This document shows, in pieces, positions 54,510-64,000 of a DNA stretch of 64,000 bases. Within the stretch, counting starts at the first letter, position 1. Every line of letters begins with the position of its first letter. Below the pieces are notes generated by a model. The model had not been told where the DNA came from, made no database searches, and worked only from the letters and a program-made list of their open reading frames with translations. The DNA lies in the NCBI RefSeq assembly GCF_011745365.1, contig NW_024468915.1, positions 2,210,653-2,274,652 on the forward strand, in the 5' to 3' direction. Source of the DNA: Cryphonectria parasitica EP155. Lineage: Eukaryota > Ascomycota > Sordariomycetes > Diaporthales > Cryphonectriaceae. The translations under genes were made by a program, and so were the position numbers.

Positions 54510-55724
54510 ACGGAAATAGGCCCTACCAAAGGGGGGTTTTCGTGATTGTACAGCATAATCTCACTCTGCTTTTATTGTTCGGACAAGGTGCGTCTTGGCG
54601 TTATCGATATGGGAGACAAAGGCGTGTATAGGCTTGGGACTGCTAGAATCACGGGCACGGTTTTGCATTGGGTTGGGTCGAGCGATCAGGAGGCAGAACG
54701 GCGGGGAAAAGAAAATCCCCATACGGGTCAAAAGACATAATGCATCCAAAGATTGTATGATACAAAATGGCATGGATGCTCATGGAAATCAAGGACCAAT
54801 CACAAACGCCTGGCTGGCTCACTCATGCGGTCGTGCATAGCACCATGCTTAGACCAAAGAGCGGACAAGAAAATACACTACTACACCAGTATCATATCTC
54901 TACTATGCTGCTTGTTGATTATGATCTCTGCATGCCTCATGTGCCTTGGCATCACAATACCTGGCTGGCTGGGGCCTTGGAGCACTCAGGAGATACAGAT
55001 GAGCTCATGGTGAGAAGACTCTTTCTGGTATGAACTTAGGGACACGTTAATCCAGAGGGTGTAATATTTGAGGCACCATCGAACAATCAATGGCTCTTCA
55101 CCAACCCCCAAGTCTCTCTTACCAAACAAAGACAGGCGTATAGAAGAAGCACACACAGTCTTAGTTGGATCAGTGAGCGCTGACACAAAAACAAAACAAG
55201 CAAGCTTTTGAGTCACTAGTTATTAATCGAAATATGCCAATTATTAAAATAGTTTCTTGTTAGATATATCTGCGCAGGAAAAAAAGTTGATAGGGAAGGA
55301 TTTTGGTGTATTTTTCAATCAAAATACACAGTTTTCAAGTCAAAACGTTTTAATAAAAAGAGCATATTTTCCCCAGAGGATAAGTAGAGAGAGCTAAATG
55401 AGGCATATTTTTTAGTGGGGTTGGGGGGGGGGAGAGCTGAGCCGAGCGAGGCGAGAGGGGGGCTGCGAAGCAGGGGCTCCCCTTAGAAAAGAAAAGAAAA
55501 AATATGAAAGGAAGGAAGGGGGAAGGGGGAAGAGGGAAGGGAAGGGAAGAGAGGAGGAAAGAGTGGAGGAAAGAGAGGGGAAAAGAGAAGAGGAAAGAGG
55601 AGAGGAAAGAGGAGGAGGGAGGGGAGGAATGAATGAAGCTATTCAGAGTCTCTGATAGTAACAAATGGCTCCCGCGACCGAAGTAAGCTTGCTTACGGAG
55701 GGCTCCACAGTATTTACAATGTAA
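54510..55724. other. spacer with a polypurine tract
   Basis: 3' flanks of SWR1 (plus) and of the FAD oxidase (minus, convergent). No gene is visible. A polypurine tract lies at 55486-55636, and a small palindromic GTAAGCTTGCTTAC at 55683-55696. Confidence 0.5.
55486..55636. repeat. 150-base polypurine tract
   Basis: Almost pure A/G on the plus strand, with irregular GGAAG, GAAAAG and GAGGAAAGA units and only a few pyrimidine interruptions. It lies just beyond the 3' end of the FAD oxidase gene. Confidence 0.85.
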
Positions 55725-57152
55725 CTAGAACACAGTCTCCATGTTTCCCTTGGCGAGCTTTCCCAGCCGCTGCTCCGTAACATCAAAACATTCCGGCAGC
55801 CCAGTCGCCTCCCACGCCTCACCCTGGATAATCTTGACCACACCAGGTGCACAGTTGAATATTCTCGCCATCCCATGTCCATTAAAGCCCGCACACACAT
55901 ACTGCCCCGGCAGACTCTCAATCTTGCCCACAAACGGCACCGAGTCGGTCGTCATGCCGATGATGCCCGTCCACGAGTGCTGCAGGCCCTCGCCATGGCG
56001 CAGGCGCGTCTTGTCGCAGACAGGAAAGCACTTTTCAAAATTGCCCACGGCGTCCGCGACGACCTCCTCGACAAAGTTGGTGTCGTTGGTCGTGAAGACG
56101 CTCTCGCGCGCCTCCTTGCTGATGTTGGGGCTTTTCCTGGGTGCGCCCAGCACGATGAGGCCGTCTGCCTTGCGCTGCATGACCGAGTAGAAGTGGTGGA
56201 GGCTGTGGCGCAGCGACATGGTGCTCTGCAGGGCCAGATGGCCGGCTAGCGAGGGCGGGGGCACGAAGAGGTGTGCCTGGGCGCGGTTGGGCGTGACAAA
56301 AGGGGCCAGCTGGGGCAGCAGGTGGCCTGCGAAGGCGTTGGTGCAGTGGACGACGACTTCAGCCGTGATGGTGCCCCTCGGCGTCTCGACATCCCAGGCT
56401 GTGCTTGTCCCACCACTTGAGTTCGTCGATCTCGTCACCTTGGTTGCAGGGCAGTGGGTGAACAGCCTCGCCCCTGCATCAATGCTCTTGCCCAGAAGCC
56501 ACTGCGCCAACTTTGCAGGATGGCTCGACCCTGCCGGCCACTCATACGCGCTGACAGCCGCCTCAATTCCAGAGCGCCGCGCCGCCTCGGCTCCCTCGTA
56601 CACAGTCACATGGCTCACGTCTCCGCCAGCCTCACGATACTCGCTCAGACTGCGTGCGTTGAACTCTGCAAACTCGGGCGTGAGACACACGTCGAGGGTG
56701 GTGGCGGCGTTGAAGTCGCAGCGGACAGAGTGGCGCTCCACGAAAGCACTCAGGCGGGAGAACACGTCGCGCTCGTTGGCGATGATCTTGAGGGCCTGGT
56801 CGGTGCCGTGGACGCGACGGTAGACCTGGAAGCCGCGGAAGGCGTCGGGGCGGACGTGGCCTGCGTTGCGGGAGGAGGCGCCCGACGCGGCCTCGCGGGC
56901 CTCAAGAAGGAGGATGTCGGCTGCCGGAACGCCGGCTGAGTGGATCAGCTCGAAGGCCGTGAGGGCGCCGGCTATTCCGGTGCCGATGATGAGGTATTTG
57001 GTGGCTGATGGGGTGGGCGTGGTGCAGTTGGCGTTGAGGTGGGGGAATGAGCGGGTGGTTTGTTGCCACCAGGAGAGGCACGGATTGTTGATGGGGAGGC
57101 TATGCTGTGGGAGGAAAGGTGGTTGTTGGATGCATTCCTCTTCAGCGGTCAT
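55725..57152 (-). CDS. FAD-dependent amine/amino-acid oxidase (DAO family)
   Basis: Intronless, 475 residues. The dinucleotide-binding motif is YLIIGTGIAGALTAFEL (about 53-69), with the strand-2 Glu in LLLEAREAASGASSRNAGHVRPD, the typical FAD-covalent or FAD-contact region of the DAO/glycine-oxidase-like superfamily. The C-terminal GQYVCAGFNGHGMARIF motif closes the FAD site. WTGIIGMTTDSVPFVGKI is the family core (WxGxxxxTxDxxPxxG). There is no signal peptide; the N-terminus WWQQTTR resembles gamma-glutamylputrescine oxidase (PuuB)-type proteins. The likely reaction is oxidative deamination of an amine or N-substituted amino acid, releasing H2O2. It is head to head with an MFS permease, 709 bases between starts. 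Confidence 0.91.
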   Translation of the reverse strand: MTAEEECIQQPPFLPQHSLPINNPCLSWWQQTTRSFPHLNANCTTPTPSATKYLIIGTGIAGALTAFELIHSAGVPAADILLLEAREAASGASSRNAGHVRPDAFRGFQVYRRVHGTDQALKIIANERDVFSRLSAFVERHSVRCDFNAATTLDVCLTPEFAEFNARSLSEYREAGGDVSHVTVYEGAEAARRSGIEAAVSAYEWPAGSSHPAKLAQWLLGKSIDAGARLFTHCPATKVTRSTNSSGGTSTAWDVETPRGTITAEVVVHCTNAFAGHLLPQLAPFVTPNRAQAHLFVPPPSLAGHLALQSTMSLRHSLHHFYSVMQRKADGLIVLGAPRKSPNISKEARESVFTTNDTNFVEEVVADAVGNFEKCFPVCDKTRLRHGEGLQHSWTGIIGMTTDSVPFVGKIESLPGQYVCAGFNGHGMARIFNCAPGVVKIIQGEAWEATGLPECFDVTEQRLGKLAKGNMETVF

Positions 57153-57861
57153 GATGATGGTTCGATCTGGCGTGTTGGTCTTGAATGGCTGAAGTATGAG
57201 AATGATTACCTTCTAATTTACCAACTATTGCAGCACTTGCACGCACAGTAGGCAGATAGGGATTTGTTGTTTCAACGAACATTATACAATCATCAAACAG
57301 TGAGTGATGCACTCAATCTTTCACAGAGGACATTCAAGAAGCATAATGTGGTACCCATCCGGCCCGGCATGTTGCCCATATCGCCGGCTCCAGTACGGAG
57401 GAGGCGCTCACAAGCCGAAGCGGGGAAGACTAAGGCAGGGCCTTTAAACGCAGTACGACCACAAATTACTATGTAATGAAGCTTATCTACTAGGGGCTGG
57501 TTCACATTAGGGCACATGTGATTTCTGATTCGTTCAAACAAAGTGCCGGGCCGGGGCGGGCCCAACAATGCTCCATAAACGCAAGCACCAAACTCACCTG
57601 CATATTCTGCAATACGAAAGAGTTGCCGCAAGACGATAACGTGATCGACGTTCCCGATTCTTCTCTCACTGTCTGTCGGAAACTTGACTCGCAGCATAAA
57701 TTATTCACAGAGACAAAGCGATAGCATAGGCGGCGAAGAAGAGAGAAGAGAGGCGGGGACGTTGCATTTCCTGGTCTGCCCAGCCGCCGAGATCGTTTGC
57801 GGGTTCCACTGCATATTGATAAAGTATTTGCTGACAGCACTAATCGCCATCATGCCATGCG
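57153..57861. promoter_or_regulatory. shared divergent promoter of FAD oxidase and MFS permease
   Basis: The only spacer between two oppositely oriented genes. It contains GATAA (57818-57822) and TTATC (57482-57486) cores, the kind bound by GATA-type nitrogen regulators such as AreA/NIT2. This agrees with a nitrogen-source role but is not proof, since such short cores are frequent. Confidence 0.4.
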
Positions 57862-57967
57862 ATGATGTCGTATAATAATATCCAAGACGGAGAACAAAAT
57901 GACTCTGTTGAGGTTCCCGAGACGCAGAGCCTCCTCTTTCACCACCGCCACCAGCACCATCGCCCTC

Positions 57968-58001
<34 letters not shown>

Positions 58002-59929
58002 AGAAGAGGACTCATTTCTTTCTCCACCAGGACGCCAGGCATTCATACTATCCTCTATCACAAAGCTCACCAAGATGGGCATGAGTTCCTTCAGGGAGAG
58101 GGTCTCCTTCTTCCGCCACCACGCCGAGCGCTCCCCCGTCGAGCGCGACCTCGTGCGCCGTCTCGACATCTTTCTCATGACTTTCGGCTGCGTGTCGCAG
58201 GTGATCAAGTACCTCGACCAGACCAACATCTCCAACGCTTATGTGTCGGGCATGAAGGAGGACCTGGGCCTGTACGGCAACCAACTAAACTACATGACCA
58301 CCTGGTTCTCTGTCAGCTACTGCATCATGTTGATCCCCAGCCAGGTCATTATGACCTGGGTGAGGCCGTCCTGGTGGCTGCCAGGGCTGGAGATCGGCTG
58401 GGGTATCATGACGGGGCTGATCGCCCTGTGCCAGAACGCCCAACAGGTCTACGTGCTGCGTGTGTTCCTGGGCCTGTTTGAGAGCAGTGCGTGGCCAGGA
58501 ATGATGACCCTGCTGAGTACGAGATTCCTTTTCCTATTTTTGAATGCATTTCTTGGAGAGAAAGGTTTTTTTCACGATAAAACATTTTGAGAAGAAAAAA
58601 CTTTGCGGGAGAAAAAGCTTTTGAGGAGAAGAAACTTTGAGAAGAAGGAACTTTAAGAAGAAACTTCAAGAAGAAGAAGAAAAACTTTTGGAAAGCAAAG
58701 AAAAGAGAAAGATGGAAACTTTTGTTCTTCCTGCTAACAACAATACACAACACAGTGTACTGGTATACCCCAATGGAGCTGGCCAAGCGTATGGGCTTCT
58801 ATCACAGCTGCCAATCGATTGGAAGCATGCTCTCTGGCGCCCTTCAGACCGCTATCCTCGAAACCGTTGATGGGGCTCGGGGCATCGCAGGCTGGCGCTG
58901 GCTGTTCGTCATCAACGCCTGCATGACCGTTGTCGTCGGGCTGGCTGGGTTTTTTATGCTTCCCGACTATCCTTCGCAACCCAACCCGCGCGCCTCCTTC
59001 TGGCTCACTCCGGAGCACACTCGCGTTGCCCAGGACAGGCTTGAGAGGCATGGTCGAGCCGAGGTCAAGAAGATCACCTGGGCGGCGGCCAGACGGACGG
59101 CGGGCATGTGGGTGGCGTACTTTGTGCCGCTGCTGTATATCGCGACTGTTTTGGCGCAGTATGGGTACAACTACTTCAACCTGTTTCTGAAATCCGTCAC
59201 CAACTCGGATGGTTCGCCGCGCTGGTCTACAGCCCAAGTCAACTCGATCCCCATCGCTGGTGGCGCCATCAACGTCGCCTTTGTCTGGATCTGGGCTATC
59301 CTGTCGGATGTTCTGCAGACGCGATGGCTGCTCCTCGTCACCCAGGCTGTGCTGGGTTTGATCCCGGCCATCATCATGAGTATATGGACACGCCATCCTA
59401 ACAGCACACCCATCGGAGCCGCTTATGCGAGCTACTTCATGTCGTACATGTGTCTGGGCACGGCACCGCTCATCATGTCATGGCTTTCTGATTTGCTCCC
59501 GCAGGACCCGGAGGCGCGGACTTTAATCCTGGGCTATGCTATTGCTGGCGTATATGCCATTATTGCCTGGTCACAGGTTCTGGTCTGGCCTGCCTCTGAG
59601 GCGCCGTATTATCGCTATGCCTGGCAGGTTTCGATCGCGCTGTGGATTTTGGTGATGATTATGGTTGTCTTCCTTCGCATTGTGGATAACAAGTATCTGT
59701 TGTAAGTTGACCACAGATTGATTTCATCTTCTCTACTTGTTGAAAATACCAGGGGGATTGCTGACTCGACGGGGTTTTCCCCTCTTATTACAGACCAAAG
59801 AGACTTGCTGCTCGTCAGACTGTGGTGGCAACGACAAAGCCCGATGACGAGGACGTTGGACCTGTGGATGCGGCTGGACAGCCAGTGAATCCCAAGAGGA
59901 CCGAGATCGAGGCCACCACAGTGGCATAG
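57862..59929 (+). CDS. MFS permease, Dal5/anion-cation symporter type
   Basis: Exons are 57862-58516, 58756-59701 and 59794-59929 (578 residues; all phases close). The cytosolic N-terminus has His-rich (HHRHQHHRPH) and poly-Asp (10 Asp) low-complexity stretches. The family start is DLVRRLDIFLMTFGCVSQVIKYLDQTNISNAYVSGM, followed by GNQLNYMTTWFSVSYCIMLIPSQ, LRVFLGLFESSAWPGM and YTPMELAKRMGFYHS, classic for the allantoate/vitamin-type ACS family. About 12 membrane helices can be followed. The C-terminus is short and charged. Intron 1 (239 bases) is unusually long and purine-repeat-rich; the other is about 92 bases. Likely substrate: an organic anion or nitrogenous compound. Confidence 0.92.
57968..58000. 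repeat. GAC trinucleotide microsatellite
   Basis: About eleven ACG/GAC units encoding the poly-Asp stretch of the MFS permease N-terminus. Confidence 0.9.
58580..58735 (+). repeat. degenerate purine-rich tandem repeat inside an intron
   Basis: Repeats of an ACTTTGAGAAGAAGAA-like unit (about 15-17 bases) with variants such as ACTTTAAGAAGAA and ACTTCAAGAAGAAG. It fills most of intron 1 of the MFS gene between donor (58517) and acceptor (58755). Confidence 0.75.
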
Positions 59930-60939
59930 AAGGAACTACGCCTTTCAAAATATGACATCTGGAGGAACTTTTTGTCACTTGACAGTTTGCATGTAGATCA
60001 AGTGCCCCACACCAAGAGAGGCACTTCTCCAGTTTTACACTTTACCATGCACAACCTTAAGTCCAATCCAGAATTTGTAAGAGACAGATAAACATGTGCC
60101 ATCATCGTGATCATGATGTAATAATGTAGGTATGTTCTCCAATACAGCAATACGCGAATTACTATGCACATGAGGTTCGGCCCAAAAAGGCGTGCCGACC
60201 CTCCGGAGTAGCCCCTGAGCATTACCCATCTTTTGAGCCATCCACCCATCCAGTCCACCCCCTTTTTTTACTGCCCCTCTATGCTCGCAGGCGGTGAATA
60301 CGGTGCACACTACCATGACCAAAGCCAGTGTACTATATGTCTGTGTTAGTGTCAGACTGAATACCCCACCTTGTTCCTGACAGAATGCTTCCATGGTCCA
60401 CAGAAGCCCAGTATACCCGCATACTTCCACAAATCATGTGCAGGGGCAGACCGCTTCCGCCCCGTTTCGTCGCCCGGAGCCGAGATGAGATAAATGCGGG
60501 ACCTTTCAGGAACAAGGGGGGGGGGGGGATCCGTCATTTTGTCCCGCGGGAGCATGATTTGTGTTTCGAAGAGAGTGAGAATGACGGAGGGAGAAAGAGT
60601 TACGGACAGACAGCTGGGTGGCGATGCAGAAGGATTAAAAACAAAGAGAACGAGTTGAGTGAGCTGCTCTTAGACGCTGCATCCGATCCTCTTGTCGTCT
60701 TCGGCCCTGGCCCTCGCTCGCCCACTCTGCTCTTCTGTCGTACACGATTGACCTGATCGATTCTCTCTCTCTCTCTCTTTCCGGATCGTCCGCCCCTCGT
60801 CCTGCTCGCTCGACCAATTCAAATCACACACTTCTTCTCTCTCTGTTTTGAGAGTGCGTTGTTCCCTGAGTGACGACGTCACCCCGTCGTGTCTTTTCTC
60901 GGCCCTCCCTCTTTGCTCCTCCCAAGGACCACAAGAAAG
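59930..60939. other. spacer and UstYa-like gene promoter
   Basis: It contains a G-run (60516-60528) and a CT-repeat (about 60762-60780) in the leader region. No coding frame is supported. Confidence 0.5.
60516..60528. repeat. poly-G run
   Basis: Thirteen consecutive G on the plus strand in the spacer upstream of the UstYa-like gene. Confidence 0.9.
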
Positions 60940-62101
60940 ATGCCTCTCAAGTCACCACGCCGGTCAAGGGACCTCGAGAAGGCCGTGCAGAGCGTGCGCT
61001 TCGTCGACGAGCCCAGGTCCTCCACAGACTCCGAGATCGCAGCCAGGCCGCGTCTCGTCCAACCTAGACGATCGTGGCGGTCGCGCATAATATCGCCTGA
61101 GGTCATCCCCTGGGTTCTGACATGCGTGTTTGCGACGACCACGATCCTGTTGCTCCTGCAGAGGCCCGAATCGAGGAGATTTGGTTCCTATGAGATGAGG
61201 TTTCGAACAGATTTGAGTGAGTGGAATGAAACTCTCCCACTCTCCCACAGCCCCGGCCCCTCGGAAAAGTACACTTCCTTGAGATGAGGGGGCATACTCT
61301 ATAATATGGTATGAAACTTGAGAGAGAATACGCTAACAAGGACTCCCTTTTCCTCTTCAGAATCCCTCGAAGCGGTCCCCTTGGAGGTCAAGCGGTTCTA
61401 CGGCAGCCCAAATTTTGACGAGAATGGCACGATGCACACACCCGATGTGGACAAGCACGCCCACTGGCCCGAGAATAAATTGTTTGTCGGCGAACCCTCG
61501 CACGAGATCGACGACAACTGGCTCGACCTGATTGGGGATCGATACTTCTCCATCTCAGAGGAGGAGGCCATCGAGGCTTGGGGTGAGAGGCGGCATGAGT
61601 ATGTGGATGAGGACCATGGCGGATACACTGCTGGTCTGGATGTGTTCCACACCCTGCACTGTCTTGTACGTTGGACCCACCGTCACCATCTATAAAGAGA
61701 GTATACCTAACCTAACAACACATCTCTTCCAGAACCAAATCCGCATGGCTCTCTCCCCAGATCACTACAACCATCACGGCATGCCCGTCGAGACAAGCGC
61801 CGCCCACACCGCCCACTGTCTCGATGCTATCCGCCAGCACGTCCAGTGCTATGGCAGCACTACTTTGATCCCGACCAAGTGGCGCGACGGCGCACAACGC
61901 CAGTACATCGACTCGAACCAGGAGCACGTCTGCAGAGACTTCTCATACCTGCGGAAGTTTGTAAAGCGGCGGAACTTGGGCGGGGATTTGTATGTGTCGC
62001 GGGATAAGTCGCTTAGGCACAGCGAGGAGGACAAGGAAGAGGAGGTGGTAGTAGTTGTTGGGGTTGAAGAGGTGGCAGATGGCGTAGAGGTGGCGGAGTA
62101 A
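60940..62101 (+). CDS. UstYa-like (DUF3328) membrane oxidase family protein
   Basis: Exons are 60940-61216, 61361-61665 and 61733-62101 (316 residues; all phases close). One membrane helix follows a basic cytosolic N-terminus (VIPWVLTCVFATTTILLLL, about 56-74), so it is a type II protein with a lumenal domain. Both family motifs are present: HxxHC as HTLHC (His189-Cys193) at the end of exon 2, followed by the NQIR element, and HTAHC (His219-Cys223) followed by LDAIRQ. UstYa proteins are copper-dependent oxidases or cyclases of ribosomal-peptide and other secondary-metabolite clusters. The C-terminal 30 residues are Glu/Val-rich low complexity and unusual for the family. It converges with a second UstYa-like gene 1 kb away. 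Confidence 0.9.
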
Positions 62102-63098
62102 ATAAATAAAATCAGTACATTAAATCACCCAAAGAGGCGAGGTAAATTTAAAGATAATCAACTCACAATGTGTCTGCGCTTGTGAGGCCATATGCAGCGA
62201 CAATCAAGTCTCCAGATTGTAATACACTTGCATATTAACAAAACGGTAGACAACTTGAACGATTGTTGTCAATTACTGTCAGAACCACCAGGGAAAAGAG
62301 ATCATACATGCATCACTACTTCAGTGGTGTGAAATGAAACAAGGCGAAATCATTCAACAAGATTTGGCGTGATTACATAGGTCAACGTTTCATTCGACTT
62401 ACTTAAGCTTCAGGCTTGGAATATCACCTTTTCAGTATCTCGGTCAATAACATGCAGTCATGATCACAATGACACTTCTTCGTTTTCCACATGTTGCTGC
62501 CTTTGGAAGGCTATATGTTCAACATTCGCGTAGTTGTCAGCCCACCATCATCAGAGTTTGGGCGCCCGAGTACAACAGACAAAGAGCATACAACGTTCAC
62601 AAGTCTTTGCAAGCAGGAGAGCGAGGCGTCATCCTAAGCCAAGACGTCTCTAACGAAATGTGCCAACCAGGATAGAGAACAGCCAATCAATTGATGGACA
62701 TCAAAAATGAACCGGATTTGATATACTGAAAGGAACCAGCACCAGCGACAAAATCTAATCGGCGGCATACCTACCTCCAAATGATTATCACCAAGAGTAC
62801 AAGCTGATGATTAGTGCAATGTTAAAAGCATATAGTGTCATCACGATGAATTCATTCGGCTTTTATGAAAATATCAGCTGCGACAGCTGAAGTTGAGGGG
62901 AGGGAAAAAAGATGTATTTTGCTGCGAGACCTCAGTCTACGACCAAACAGCCACGCCCTCCTAACCTGTGCTGGATTTGACCATTCTTTCAACACTTTTG
63001 GTCACTGTACATGTTTATCGATCTGTGCCTTGCTGATTTGTTCCTCGACTTTCTGCTTATAGCCTAGTCGAGCAATACCCGCCCCTTGAGCTACTTAT
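62102..63098. other. AT-rich convergent spacer
   Basis: 3' flanks of the two UstYa-like genes. Frames are short (62460-62675 plus, 62865-63062 plus) and lack a signal peptide with a repeated KR-bounded core, so no ribosomal precursor peptide is visible here. Confidence 0.45.
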
Positions 63099-63871
63099 TT
63101 AATACTGCTTACAAGACGTCCAAGTAGCCCGAACCCATGTTGGACAAACCATCTCCGCCGTGCACTCAGTGTCTTCGTGCAGCCAGTCATTCAGAAGAAC
63201 CATCTCGCAGTGATTTGTGTGTTTCCAATCCATCAAGTAGCTGTCGATCGGTTGGTTCTTCTCGAGAAGTGCCTTGTGCATCTTCTTCCACATGTACTGT
63301 TGCGGACGATGGTAAGTAGGGTGATCTGGACAGCGGCGTGACACATGGAGACAGATGGACGCAGTCATGATTCACTTACGGTACAATGAACGTAGTGGTA
63401 CTTCTTCTGCGTAAACAGCTTGGGATAGTCTCCCCGGAAGACAACATCAAGCGGGACCTCCGACTCGGGGGTCAACTTTGGGTCGAAATGCCACGAGTAG
63501 TCGGTTCTGTTCATGAAATCCTTGACCATCTCCTTGTCGTAACACTCTGGGCGAACCCAGATCCAACCCATCGGGTCGAAGATACAGCCCTTTGCACGGG
63601 CCTCTTCAACGGACCCGTCCGCACCACAGTCGCCGTGGTCGACGGGGCCCGCCTGGGCAATATCATGCACCTCTTTGGCTGTGTAAATGATGGCGCAGGC
63701 GCAGACAAGTGCGGTCAGGGCGAGGAGAGCCTTGAGGACCAGGCCTGACCGTGAACGGCGGTTCTGGCTGGCGACTTTCAGCCGCTCGCCCAGAAGAGTC
63801 ATGCCAGAGCCGTCATCTGAAAGTGAGGCAGCCTCGAAGGAGGTCTTGTGGTCTTCTTTGTGAGAGTCCAT
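63099..63871 (-). CDS. divergent UstYa-like (DUF3328-type) membrane protein
   Basis: Exons are 63871-63380 and 63296-63099 (229 residues; phase 0). The ATG at 63871 (MDSHKEDHK) is the first in frame that fits. The topology is type II: basic segment NRRSRS, then one helix (VLKALLALTALVCACAIIYTA, about 45-65). The lumenal part has GCIFDPMGWIWVRPECYD, and two HxxHC motifs: HYVHC (His159-Cys163) and HTNHC (His190-Cys194). The intron falls one codon after the first motif, just as in the neighbour. Spacing between motifs (26 residues between Cys and the next His) is close to that in the neighbour (25). Extra cysteines at the C-terminus may form disulfides. Probably an oxidase of the same family; no substrate is visible. 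Confidence 0.85.
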
Positions 63872-64000
63872 GACTGCGAACGTAGAAATATGAAGGGAAT
63901 ATGTCCCAATAAGTGAAGGTGTATAGTGACGGACGCAGACAGGAAAAGAGGTAGAGAGTCTTGCAAGCACGCGCGGTATATTTGAGGCTTCTCGAGTCAG
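63872..64000. other. right-end upstream region
   Basis: Promoter side of the minus-strand UstYa-like gene, cut by the window end. No feature is resolved. Confidence 0.5.

Noticed and set aside
62102..63098. possible ribosomal peptide precursor between the UstYa-like genes
   Set aside because: No frame here joins a signal peptide to repeated KR-bounded cores.
1..64000. transposons, CRISPR arrays and operons
   Set aside because: No transposase, reverse transcriptase or long terminal repeats were recognised, no spaced direct repeats exist, and gene structure is eukaryotic.

Overview
The window is nuclear DNA of a filamentous ascomycete, most likely a plant-associated Sordariomycete. The genes carry short introns of about 50-110 bases with GT(A/G)AGT-type donors, CTAAC/CTGAC-like branch sites and (C/T)AG acceptors. 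Intergenic spacers are long, genes are monocistronic on both strands, and typical Pezizomycotina families are present (SWR1, BUD23, SVP26, an NDUFB8-type complex I subunit, secreted plant-cell-wall enzymes, UstYa-like proteins). The genus is inferred only loosely. Exon joins below were worked out by hand from splice signals and reading-frame phase; where all phases close, this is stated.

Layout. 0.8-5 kb: an unknown protein, then the divergent pair BUD23 (rRNA methyltransferase, -) and SVP26 (ER/Golgi membrane protein, +). 5-12.3 kb: mostly non-coding apart from a weak ORF and a large secreted cellobiose-dehydrogenase-like flavocytochrome (-). 12.3-16.4 kb: an alpha/beta hydrolase and a 2-oxoglutarate/Fe(II) oxygenase converging tail to tail, then a gene interrupted by one in-frame TAG. 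18.7-24.6 kb: a small secreted protein, two divergently transcribed SANT/Myb-like genes, and a 3-hydroxyisobutyrate-dehydrogenase-like enzyme. 25.8-31.9 kb: three secreted glycoside hydrolases in a row (GH7 endoglucanase-type, GH28, GH18). 33.7-43.4 kb: a dienelactone-hydrolase-like/SnoaL-like fusion, a compact phosphatidylinositol-phosphate-kinase-like protein, a triple-CxxC protein and a seven-helix rhodopsin-like membrane protein. 45.3-54.5 kb: a 598-residue protein of unknown function, the NDUFB8-like subunit and SWR1, the latter two head to head. 55.7-64 kb: a FAD amine/amino-acid oxidase head to head with an MFS permease, followed by two convergent UstYa-like (DUF3328-type) membrane proteins.

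How the parts may work together (inference). The CDH-like enzyme and the GH7 and GH28 enzymes fit plant biomass attack. The FAD oxidase and the Dal5-type MFS permease share one promoter region and look like an uptake-plus-oxidation pair for a nitrogenous substrate. The two UstYa-like proteins keep both HxxHC motifs and share an intron at exactly the same place, next to the transporter and oxidase. This right end is the best candidate for an undescribed biosynthetic locus, but no precursor peptide, NRPS or PKS is visible before the window ends at 64 kb.
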